This document shows, in pieces, positions 29,581-39,849 of a stretch of DNA of 64,000 bases. Both the position numbers and the translations under genes were made by a program. Each line of letters begins with the position of its first letter. The first letter of the stretch is position 1. Below the pieces are notes generated by a model that saw nothing but the letters and a program-made list of their open reading frames with translations, did not search any database and was not told the DNA's origin. This stretch comes from Simmondsia chinensis (Eukaryota > Streptophyta > Magnoliopsida > Caryophyllales > Simmondsiaceae): NCBI GenBank assembly GCA_018398585.1, contig JAGTTD010000001.1:2916501-2980500 (forward strand), written 5' to 3'.

Positions 29581-30263
29581 ATCCTTAATGATATTCTTCT
29601 GTAATGTAGGGTACCTGTATGGCCTGTTGTTGATGGGTTCAAGTGAATTCTGTGATCAAAGTGAAGCCTGGTAGGAGGTAACTGCTGGGGCTCCTGGAAC
29701 AAGGCACCATATTGTTGCAATACACTCTGAATGATGGGTGGAATTGGAGTTGATGTTGTAACTATAGAAGTTGGCTCTACTACTAACAAAGTAGGTGTGC
29801 TCTGCTCACCCCCTGTGGTGTCAAGCTGCAGCAAAGCTATGAATGGTGCTTCATGTATTTCCTTGTTCATAGCTCTCACTCCCACAATCGTACAGCTCTT
29901 CACCTGGTTTCCTTGCAACCTTCTCTTCTGATTCTCAACAAAAAACACCATGGTAAGGTCTTTGAAGTTGCATTTGATGTCTCCCAAAGTGGACAGCCAT
30001 TCCACTCCCAATACCATGTCACATCCCCCTAAGGGTATCAGCCTGAAATCAGCATTGTAGGTGTATCCCTGCATTTTCCAAACTAGCCCTTCACACCTTG
30101 TGTTGCACACAAGACTACTCCCATCAGCCACGGTTATGGCTTGAGGTTCTGTTGTTAACAATGTGCTTCCCAGCTTCGATGATAATGCAGCATCCAAAAA
30201 GTTGTGCATGGAACCTGAATCCACCAGTATATGTAGGGCTCTTTTCCCACTGAATCCAGTCAC
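29577..30263 (-). pseudogene. Gypsy-1 aspartic protease (start at CACTA junction)
   Basis: The protease has the ILVDSGSMHNFLD active-site motif and the GCDMVLGVEWL flap-side motif. The frame begins exactly at the CACTA insertion (GTG codon, plus-strand CAC 30261-30263). The missing upstream gag with its CCHC knuckle lies at 44705-45810. Confidence 0.9.
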
Positions 30264-30500
30264 AAAACAGGCCTATGGCAACGGTTGTTTTGCAAGGGTT
30301 CTAAAACCGTTGCCAAAGCTAAATTTATGCAACGGTTTTGCAATGGTTCTAAAACTGTTGCATAAGGATGTCTACGGTAAAGGTTTTTGTAACAAAAAAA
30401 TAACCGTTGAGTATAATTACATACGACAACTGTTTATTGCAACGGTTTTTTAAATGACACTTATTGCAACGATTTATAACCGTTATATAATGTCATGGTG
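30264..30500 (+). repeat. Left subterminal repeats of CACTA
   Basis: At least eight direct and inverted copies of a CAACGGTT/AACCGTTGC motif, some followed by ATAG/AAAG. In En/Spm, arrays of short subterminal motifs bind the TNPA-type protein. Confidence 0.75.
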
Positions 30501-31039
30501 CCAATGTTAAAATTTTCTAAAAGTTAGATGCTATTTTTTTTAAAATTTGTTTGTAAAATATTTTTGGTACTCTTTTATATTTGCACTATTATCTCCTCAG
30601 TCTGTACCATAATTGAAGTTTGATTGGGTACAAAATAATACGTATGTAACTAATAAATGAGTATGAGTCGAGTGGTTTAACACTCGACTCGTTCGGTATC
30701 TGATGGTTAACTCGATTTGATAATTATTTATGACAATATTCATTGTTAGTTATGAAATTTTACCTGTCACAACTTATATTTTAAAAGATCAGTAGAGGGG
30801 ATAAATGAAATTTTAGTAATATACAGCCAAATTTACAAAATTTTTCCACCATAATTTTTAATAAAAAAAAATCAAAATTAAATGTTAAAAGAAAAAGTAA
30901 GAACCCGTTGCTCTGCTCCTCAGCCCCCCCTGCGTTTCATTTTCACCCCCCTGTTCGCGCGCTATGGTCCGGCGTCGTCGCACTGCTCCTCCTCGTTGCT
31001 GTGCCCCTTTTTTTTTGTACTAACTTCTTTGTTATCCAT

Positions 31040-32030
31040 TTTTAAGGTAAATGACATAATATATTCTCCATTTTCAAGAGTTGCGGTTAAAGTTTGTTTA
31101 AGTTTGCCCTAATCCGATTTCATGTATATTTTCATGGCAAATCACTTAAAATTGTTTTATCCATTTTTGTGTGTTGTGGCTTCAGTTCATTTGAGTTTTC
31201 CCTAATTTGATTTCGTGTATATTTTCATGGTAAATAATCTAAAATTAACATGAATAGCTTTGTAATTTTTGTGTGTTGCAGTTTCATGCATATTTTCATG
31301 GTAAATAACTTAAAATGGACATAAATAGCTTCTCCATTGTTGTGTGTTGCAACTTAAGTTCATTTGAGTCTGCCCTAATTTGATTTTGTGTGTATCTTCA
31401 TGGTAAACAACTTAAAATTGACATAGATAGGTTTGTAATTTTCATGTGTTGCGGTTGAAGTTCATTTGAGTTGGCCTTTAATTTGATTTCGTGTATACTT
31501 TCATGGTAAATAGCTTAAAAATGAACATAAATAGCTTCTCCATTTTTGTGTGTTGCGGCTTAAGTTCATTTGAGTTTACCCTAATTTGATTTTGTTTTTA
31601 TTTTCATGGTAAATAACCTAAAATTGACATGAATAGCTTTGTAATTTTCGTGCGTTGCGGTTTAAGTTCATTTGAGTTCGCCTTAGTTTATTTTCGTGCA
31701 TATTTTCATGGTAAATAACTTAAAATTGGCATTAAAATAATTTCTTTATTTTTTTTTGTTGTGGCTTAAGATCATTTGAGTTTGCCCTAATTTGATTTTG
31801 TGTGTATTTTCATGGTAATAACCTAAAATTGACATGAATAGCTTTGTAATTTTCGTGTGTTGCGGTTTAAGTTGATTTGAGTTTGCCTTAATTTATTTTC
31901 GTGTATATTTTCATGGTAAATAACTTAAAATTGGCATAAATAACTTCTTCATTTTTGTGTGTTGCAGCTTAAGTTCATTTGAGTTTCCCTTAAGTTAATT
32001 TGAGTTTGCCTTAAAATGGGCATAAATAAC
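31040..32030. repeat. ~105-bp tandem array with alternating variants in CACTA
   Basis: About nine degenerate units. Each has TTCATTTGAGTTTGCCCTAA, GTGTATATTTTCATGGTAAA and CTTAAAATTGACAT. Two versions alternate (one with TAGCTTTGTAATTTTCGTG, one with TAGCTTCTCCATTTTTGTG), giving a dimeric higher-order unit of ~210 bp. There is no ORF. Confidence 0.8.
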
Positions 32031-32084
32031 ATTGCAGCTCATATTCCCCGTTTTGCATTGACCATGGAATTGCCAGCATCAATG

Positions 32085-32358
32085 TGTTATGATTCAAGCC
32101 TAAGCTTGGATCATAACCTAGGTTAGGATAGGAAGAAGAGAGATGAGAAGAGAAGTGAAAAGAGATGAGAAATAGAGAGACAGTTAGATGAGAGAGAGAA
32201 AGATCACAAAAGAGATATTTGTGTTTGAGCAACTCATTTATTGCTGACAGTGAAGAAGAGAGATGAGAAGAGAAGTGAAAAGAGATGAGAAATAGAGAGA
32301 CAGTTAGATGAGAGAGAGAAAGATTGCAAAAGAAATATTTGTATTTGAGCAATTTTTC
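32085..32358 (-). repeat. Partial left LTR of element B with 120-bp duplication
   Basis: Starts TGTTATGATTCAAGCC. TTATGATTCAAGC and GCTTGGATCATAA form a near-perfect 13-bp stem with a 4-nt loop. Units at 32132-32251 and 32252-32358 are nearly identical (GAAGAAGAGAGATGAGAAGA). Confidence 0.65.
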
Positions 32359-34243
32359 AAGCATTTTCAGCAGCCGCTTTGAAGTTTGTTGTAAGCATCT
32401 TGAATTGGAACTTAAGTGATCTGGGAATCTCAACTTCTTCTTTCAAAATTCTTGCATAGATCACACCATAAGCTCCCATTCTTTGATCTTGACAAAGCTT
32501 AGAGAGGATGCACCAAAAATTTCGAGTACATTGCTGTCCAATCTTGATCACTTGAGCACTTGTGACTTTGGCTTGAAAATTTGGACTTTTGCTCCACCAA
32601 GTTCTCATGAGTCACAATTGAATTCCAAGGACACAAGGTCTTCACTTGAATTCTCAACTTTTTCAGCCACCAATCTTGCTCTAAGTGAGCTGGCATTGAG
32701 TTCCTGTCAACAGACTTAAGGATGGACATCAAATCAGGACACAAATGACGCTTCAAAATTACTGAGATTAATATCAGAACAAGAGAAGATCTGTCCTAAT
32801 TTTTAATGCTGAAATGTAGAATATTTTCAGCTAGAATTGATCTTGATTTCTTGTTGGACTCCTTCATCCAACCATTTAGAAGATACTAAAGCTTGTGCAT
32901 CTGATTCTTCCATTCAGAGCCCACACAACATATCACAAAAGAACATAAGCCTGCAATTGGATCAAATACTGTAGCAGTTCTGAATTTTTAACCATAAGCC
33001 TTCGTATTCCAAGATCAAACCAACTACCAAGCCACATAACTTCAGGAGGACCCACATTAGGATGTATCTTAGGCATATACTCCTTGTTCTTGGCTTGAAT
33101 AATACAATCTCTTGGCTGAGAACACCAGTTGCTAGCCATTTCTTCCTCTGTCATTCCCGACCAGAAATAGAATCCAAACTCCACCAAAGCCTCAAGGGAT
33201 CTTCCCACTTCAAACACATCAATATGAGCATCCACTGTACTGAATTTGGTCTAAACAGAAATCTGTTCCAGCACATTACTGAATTTGTACACCTCCAACA
33301 ACTCAATTGCTTGTACAGAAACAATGCTGCACCTTTGTTGAACCTTGAAATGTACTTTGGCAGCTTAATTACTTCGTTTTAGCAAAGAATCGACTCTTTT
33401 CAGCTTCACAAAGCCTTAAGTATCTTCTCCCGAATCAGGAGGTAACTTGTCATAAGAGTGTATATTTGAATACACCATTTCTCCACTCCAAGAACCTTGC
33501 AATGTATCAAGTACATTACTACCAGCACAAATCAGATGTTGGTTTCGAGTATGAAGATGCCTAGGAGAAGTACTTAACACATTTTGTGGTGCTATCATTT
33601 CAACTTTCCCAGTTGAAATCAGAGGTTCTACTGTATCCGATCCTTGTATACTAGCATATACATCGGTAAAATTAGGAGCTTGAGTTAGCTCTTGTTGCCT
33701 AACTTCTTCCAGTGGACCATCCCGATGTCCCATAATTGAATCGGACTCAATTACAACAAATACAGGTTGTCTATTATTCTATTCTTGCAAACTCCCAAGC
33801 ATCTTAGGCTGAAACACAAACTCATGCTTCAAATTCTGCATTGCAAACTTCTCTTTACCCCAAAAATCTTTCAAAGCTTCGTTTAGATGGCTTCTCTTCG
33901 CTTTACTTTTTGCTTTCTTTATCATTCCCTTGACATGCGAATCGTATTCCCATTCTGGAAGCATGTCTTGCTGTGGTTCAACATCCTTAAGATACTCTAA
34001 CTCTTGCAAAGAGTCTTCATAATGATCAACTTGTTCAACCTCAGATTCCTCTAACTTATGTTCATCAATTTCGGCATTACCGTGGTCTAATTCAACGGCA
34101 ACAGATTCCACTCCAACCTTCTCTTTTTGCTCAACATTTTGTATAACTCTATCCATTAGCTCTGAGGGCTCATTTGCATCAAGAACACCAGCACAATCTC
34201 GATTGATGTTTGCAAACTGATGAGCTGAATCATGCTGATCCAC
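32357..34243 (-). pseudogene. Element B long ORF remnant (IHPN-motif protein)
   Basis: Open blocks 34243-33779, 33733-33416, 33235-32933 and 32608-32357 are mostly in one phase. They look like one long protein gene broken by stops, with a more damaged segment at 32930-32610. The N-terminal block is acidic (GVESVAVELDHGNAEIDEHK). The third block holds KIHPNVGPPEVMW, matching element A's RIHPNVRTPEILW. The last holds LKFQF, also shared. No RRM, knuckle or enzyme motif is seen here. The function is unknown. Confidence 0.5.
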
Positions 34244-34922
34244 ATTTCACTGCAGCACTTGGTCCATTGAATGTTTCACTTCCTGCCAAAACTCCTCGCG
34301 TTCTTGTCTCAACATCTGCTTCAATTTCTCCTAAGAATCACTCATCTTGGATTGACAAGAGCTCAAACCAGCTTGTTTTTTTTGATCTTTTGATTATGAT
34401 CAAGTGTAATGTTGATCCAATAGCTCACTTTAGCTTCTTCTCCAACTGATCAGATGAATATTTGATCAAGATCAATTATGCTTCAGCACTCAACTTCAAC
34501 AACTATTGCTTGATCAACTCTACTGAATTCAATCTGATACTGTAGTAATGATGATTGTAATCCACAGATAATCGATCAACCAAGCTTATCAATGATACTC
34601 AATCAATTAATCTCAACCAAAACACATTCCCAGACAATGTGTAGGATGTGAAGCAATTGACAATGCACACAAGCTCTTCAAGCTAGAATTCAGATTTGAA
34701 TTCTTAATCACACAAAACTGAACCAAATCAGCACAAAAACTGTTTTGTTGATGATTGATCGCAACAATGACCAAAGCTTGACACAAAAAAACTCAATTTA
34801 GTTGAAATTGATTCAACTAAATCAATTGCAAGCATCCAAGCCTTTGCAACTCAATCAACCAGATTTTTTTTTCCCCTGATTTAGAGCTTGATTCGGAAGC
34901 CAAACCTTGCTCTAATACCAAT

Positions 34923-35320
34923 TGTTAAGATCGAGATATGAATCTCAAATCCTAACCTAGGGATAGAGTAAGATAATAGAGTACGAGATAAGGAAAAAGT
35001 GAAATTAGATGAGAAATAGAGAGATAGTTAGATGAGAGAGAGATTTGATCTCAAATGAGATGTTTGATTATCGAGGTTATGAGATTACAAGCTAGAGCCT
35101 TACTATTTATACTACTTACATGACATGATCTAATACATTGAATCTAACCCATGCCTAAGCCACCATTCACCTACTCAGCCGCCATTCTTGACTAACTAAG
35201 ACCAAGACATAACCGACCTTAACTAACTAGACTAACATGACATCCTTAGGCTAACATACATCACTTATTACATGACTTATCCAAGGCTCATGCTACTTAT
35301 TACATTTACATTCTATTTCA
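34923..35320 (-). repeat. Main LTR of element B
   Basis: 398 bp; on the plus strand it reads TGTTAAGATCGAGATATG ... CATTCTATTTCA. Its end region (TTAAGATCGA, AATAGAGAGATAGTTAGATG, AGATTTGATCTCAAATGAGA) aligns with the gypsy-2 LTR. The leader after the primer site (GGTTTGGCTTCCGAATCAA) also matches gypsy-2 (CGTTTGGCTTCCAAATCAA). Confidence 0.75.
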
Positions 35321-35899
35321 TATGCCCCCTATTATGAGAATCACAGCATCTTGTTCCCATAGCAAGCATCCTAATCTTTAGCTGCTTACATTGCAATGCT
35401 GCTTACATGATCGGTTGAATTAGAATTGTTTAGAGAACAATTGTGCTTGCTGCTGCAACTTATTTGCTGATTTTTATGTTGAACAAGATTGTAATTGATC
35501 AAGATCTTAAGCTGAAATTCTGATCCTGCAGTATTAATTTCAAGTTCTGTGTTCTGGTTGAATTAGACAAATGATTTACGACTACATGAGAAGTTCATCT
35601 CTTTAACATATGGATGAATACTTTTTATGTTTGTTTTCGTGTATTTATATATTAATATATGATTGTTGTAGCTGTCTTTATGTTCATTGCTTTTGATTTT
35701 TAAAATGGACATGAGTTGTATTAATTTAGGTTTGATTGTCTTTTCTCGCATTTGGTACTAGGTTGACCCTCATGGAAATGATGTCATCCCCTTTGAAATT
35801 CATGTTTTTACACTGTACTCTATTGCATTCTTGTATACTAAAATTGTTTGTTGTTAGTAATAAGTATTAATACTCTATCACAATGCTTCTGTGTCCTCT

Positions 35900-38800
35900 T
35901 GTACAGTACAGCTTCTCATATAGATGCCTCAGCTTATAGTTGGATGTATCTCCCTAGATGGACAAATGAATTTAACATGCAGCTGAATGAATTTTTGATT
36001 AATGAGTTTGCTTCTAAAGGTCAAGGAAAAGGAAAACAGAGGCAACTTCGCTGTCCGTGTAATAAGTGTGTTTTTCTGATTTTGGGGAACAAGAAATGAG
36101 GTCTATGATCATTTGATTGCCGATGGTTTTGTAGCAAATTATGATCAACATTTCCATGGGGATACTTCTTCGTCCAAAAATAGGATCAATGAGTTAGATG
36201 ATGTTGATGATACATCTTTCCCTTTCGATGTCGATGGGTTATTACGTGATACATTTGTCCATATAGCTGGTGATTATGATTGGGATCAAGGAATCATAGC
36301 AGGGATGACCGAGGATGCTAAGAAATTTTACAAATTATTAGAAGAGGGTAAGGTGGAATTAAATCCCGGATGTGAAAATTTTTCCAAACTTTCCTGTACC
36401 ATTAGGTTGTTCCTTTTCAAGTGCCAACATGGATTGAGTAATGCAGCTCTTGATGACCTTTTGGATTTTTTGAAGGAATTGGTTCCGAATGCAAATTTTC
36501 CTAAATCCTTTAATGATGCTAGAAACATGGTTAGGGATTTTGGTCTTGATTACAAAACGATACATGCATGCCCAAATGATTGTATGTTGTATTGGAAAGA
36601 GTATGAAGAGGCAATATCATGTCATGTTTGTGGTTCTTCTTGGTGGAAAGTGGGTGAAAAGTATATTGGGAAATACCACAACAATCCTGCAAAACCTCGT
36701 AAGATTCCTACAAAGGTGTTGTGGCACTTTCCATTGAAACCTAAGCTTCAAAGGTTATTTCTATGTTCTGAAACGGCCAAGTCCATGAGATGGCATCACA
36801 CTGACCGCCTTAAGGATGGGATCTTGAGGCATCCAGCTGATGGCCAAGCATGGAAAGACTTTGATGAATTGCATCCAGACTTTGCACGTGATCCTCGAAA
36901 TGTCAGGTTGGGGTTAGCTAGTGATGGATTTAATCCATATCGGACCATGAGCATTAATCATAGCACATGGCCTGTGATGCTCGTGAACTATAATTTGCCC
37001 CCTTGGATGTGCATGAATGACGAATTTTTCATGCTCTCTTTGTTGATTCAAGGTCCAAAATCTCCTAGAAATGATATTGATATATACTTGCAACCATTAA
37101 TTTGAAGAACTGAAAGATTTATGGGAAGTTGGCTTGGAGACGTATGATGCTTTTGGAAAACAATCCTTTCATATGCGTGCAGCTCTAATGTGGACGATCA
37201 ACGACTTTCCGGCATATGCAATGTTGTCGGGATGGTCCACAAAGGGGTACTTGGCATGCCCTTGTTGTAATTATGAGACTTCTTCCAAATGGTTGCCTCA
37301 TATCAGAAAGGTGTGCTTTCAAGGGCATAGGAAATTTTTGGAACGTAACCATCCTTGGAGGCGGAATGCAACTTCTTTTAATGGCAAAATAGAGCACGTA
37401 GTTGCTCCTAGTGCATTGAAAGGAAGTGAAATTTTGGAAGAGATGTCTTCATTGGATCATGTATTTGGAAAAAAGAACAGAGTAGAGAAGAAAAATCATA
37501 GAAATAGTAAGAAACAGTAGAAAAAGAAGAAGCAAAAGAAGCAACAACAACCGATTATGTCTAGCCCTTGGAAGAAAAGATCAATTTTCTTTGATTTGCC
37601 TTATTGGAAACATAATTCCCTTCGTCATAACTTGGATGTGATGCACATTGAGAAAAATATAAGCGACAGTATACTTGGCATCTTGTTAGATATTCCAGGT
37701 AAGACAAAGGATCATCTTAAGGCTCGTTTGGACCTCAAAGAGATGGGGATAAAAAGTGACTTGCATCCGAAGATAAGTGTAGATGGTCGACGTGCTAAGT
37801 TCAATCCAACTTGCTTCTCAATGAACAAAGAGGAGAAAGACAATTTATGTCATGTGTTGAAATATGCGAAGTTGCCTTATGGTTATGCATTAGATATCGG
37901 GCGATGTGTACATATTGATGAGAGGAAGATTACAGGTTACAAAAGTCATGATGCTCATGTGATCTTGCAAGACTTGCTCCCTATAGCAGTTAAAAAGTCA
38001 TTACATAAGCCTGTTGCAGTTGCATTGATTAGATTGGTTGCTTTCTTTAGAGGTATATGAAGTAAAGTTGTGAAGCTCGAAGAACTTGATCATTTGCAAA
38101 ATGAGATCAAAGAAATATTGTGTCAACTTGAAATATTTTGTTTGCCAGCATTCTTTGATATAATGGTGCATTTACCCATTCAATTGGTGGCTGAATTAAA
38201 ACTTGGTGGACCTGTTTTTTGTCGATATATGTTCGGTGTGGTGAGAAAACTTTGTAAATTGAAGTCATATGTGCATAATAGGAGTCGACCAGAAGGCTCT
38301 ATTGCAGAGGGTTACTTGGCAGAGGAGTGCTTGAATTTTTGCAAAAGATACATGAAGACAACATTTAAGAAGAAATCAGATGAGAGAGAAAGTGTTGATG
38401 GAAGTTCAGTGCCCATTTTCCCAATGATAGGCTATCTTGTAGGAGGATAGAAAAAAGGTAAAGGTAAAGCGGTTGCTTTAGAAGCTCACATTAAAAGCAC
38501 GGCACATAACTGTGCTCTATTCAACTCCAGCAATGACTTAGTAAAGCAGTACATTAGGTAATGTTATATAAACACCAATTTTAATATTTTTGTATGGTAC
38601 TGTTCTAATATTATGCTAAAATGATGTAAATTATCCCTTTTTTTCTTTTTTACCAGCGAGCACAAGAACTTATTAAAGAGTTACCCCAAGAGGGGTAGAG
38701 GCAAAAACACAAAATGGAATCAAGCTCAAAGTCACAGTAAGGAATTTGAAGCATGGTTTAAAGATAAGATAAATGTTGATGTGGTGCCAAACTATATCCG

Positions 38801-39536
38801 ATCACTAGCTAAGGGTCCGAATCTGATAGCAAAGGCATATACAGGATATTTTATCAATGGATATAGGTTCCACATTGCAGGGCATGATGAAAGACGCAAA
38901 ACACAAAATAGTGGAGTCAGTCTCATTGCTTTGACCTCAAGTTTTGCAAACTCTAAAGATTGTAATCCTGTTGATGATAGTGTGACCTATTATGGAACAA
39001 TACAAGAGATCATTAAAATTGATTATTACGCTCAATTTAGCATTGTATTATTTAGGCGTGACTGGTTTCATGCAGAAAATGATGAATACGAGCCTATCCG
39101 TGTCAATTCTAAGAGGTTATGGTGTAGAGATGAGCCCTTTGTTCTTGCATCTCATGTAAATCAAGTTTACTACGTGGAGGACCCGATTGAAGAAGGTGTC
39201 CAGTATGTTATTAGAAGGGTTTCTAGAGAAATCGATATGGAGTAAGAAGTGAACACAAATATTCATATGTTGGACAATACTCTTGGATGTGATTTAGACG
39301 ATTTTAATCTTGTAACAATTGGAGATCGTGATGTTGGTTGGGCTAGAAATGACACACCTGCAACCATCATTGAGATAACATCCAATATTTTAGATAACAG
39401 ACACGATGAAGGTGGGAAAGTCGAGGAAGAGGATGAGGAAGAGGAAGAAGATGACTCGGACTATGATGGCTCAGATTACAATGACTCTGATTATGAATTA
39501 GATTATGATGACACTGATTGGGACTATGTTTAATGC
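35900..39536 (+). pseudogene. CACTA TNP2-type transposase, multiply broken
   Basis: Domains in order: transposase-associated domain at 35930-36090 (YSWMYLPRWTNEF ... RCPCNKC); the TNPD/Transposase_21 core at 36113-37540 (CPNDCMLYW, CHVCGSSWWK, LRHPADGQAWKDFDELHPDF, LGLASDGFNPY, GWSTKGYLACPCCNYE, FDLPYW, HNLDVMHIEKNISDS); a DUF4218-like segment (LPIQLVAELKLGGPVFCRYM, ~38160-38360); and a DUF4216-like segment (~38850-39200). The tail is acidic. Frame breaks: indels near 36090 and 37100; stops at 37518, 38058, 38448 and 39243. An intron at 38559-38656 keeps GT-AG. The enzyme would cut the CACTA ends. This copy is inactive. Confidence 0.88.
38559..38656 (+). other. Intron in TNP2-type gene
   Basis: GTAATG donor, T-rich tract and TACCAG acceptor. 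The flanking exons join in frame between the DUF4218-like and DUF4216-like parts. 98 bp. Confidence 0.7.
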
Positions 39537-39849
39537 TTCCATCTACTCTGATTGGTGTGTTAATTGCATTTTCAATATTTTTTTGTAAATTGAAATTTTT
39601 GAAAGTTCTAATTTTGATTTTACATGATGTCATCTTCTCTTTCTCCTCATGCTTGATATAAATTTGCAAGTCAAAATTCTAACGCTTTCAATGCATTATA
39701 CTTGAATTTTTAGGTTCGAAATAATGACAAGGAAAAACGACACTGAATGGAGAAAGAAACAGACCCAAAAGGTGAATTAGAAACGAGAAGCCATGTTTGT
39801 TGGAACTATAGCCACACTACTGAGGAAAAAGTAACAAGAACAAAGGTCA

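Larger units (their letters stand above)
32085..35560 (-). mobile_element. LTR element B: non-autonomous, rearranged, in CACTA
   Basis: Minus-strand interior (32360-34920) with a primer site (inverted TGGTATTAGAGC at 34909-34920) next to a 398-bp LTR at 34923-35320. That LTR is also preceded, on the minus strand, by a purine tract (35321-35335) and ~225 bp of 3' internal sequence. It thus acts as 5' LTR for the left interior and 3' LTR for a truncated right copy, as unequal recombination would leave. The left LTR (32085-32358) is a diverged, partial relative with a 120-bp tandem duplication. No gag-pol is present. Confidence 0.65.

Noticed and set aside
32011..32433. 140-aa minus-strand ORF rich in Ser/Leu/Phe
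   Set aside because: It translates the duplicated GA-rich LTR segment of element B. The repeat in the protein is the DNA duplication.
35900..39536. Active CACTA transposase
   Set aside because: At least four in-frame stops and two indels; the left terminus is also damaged.
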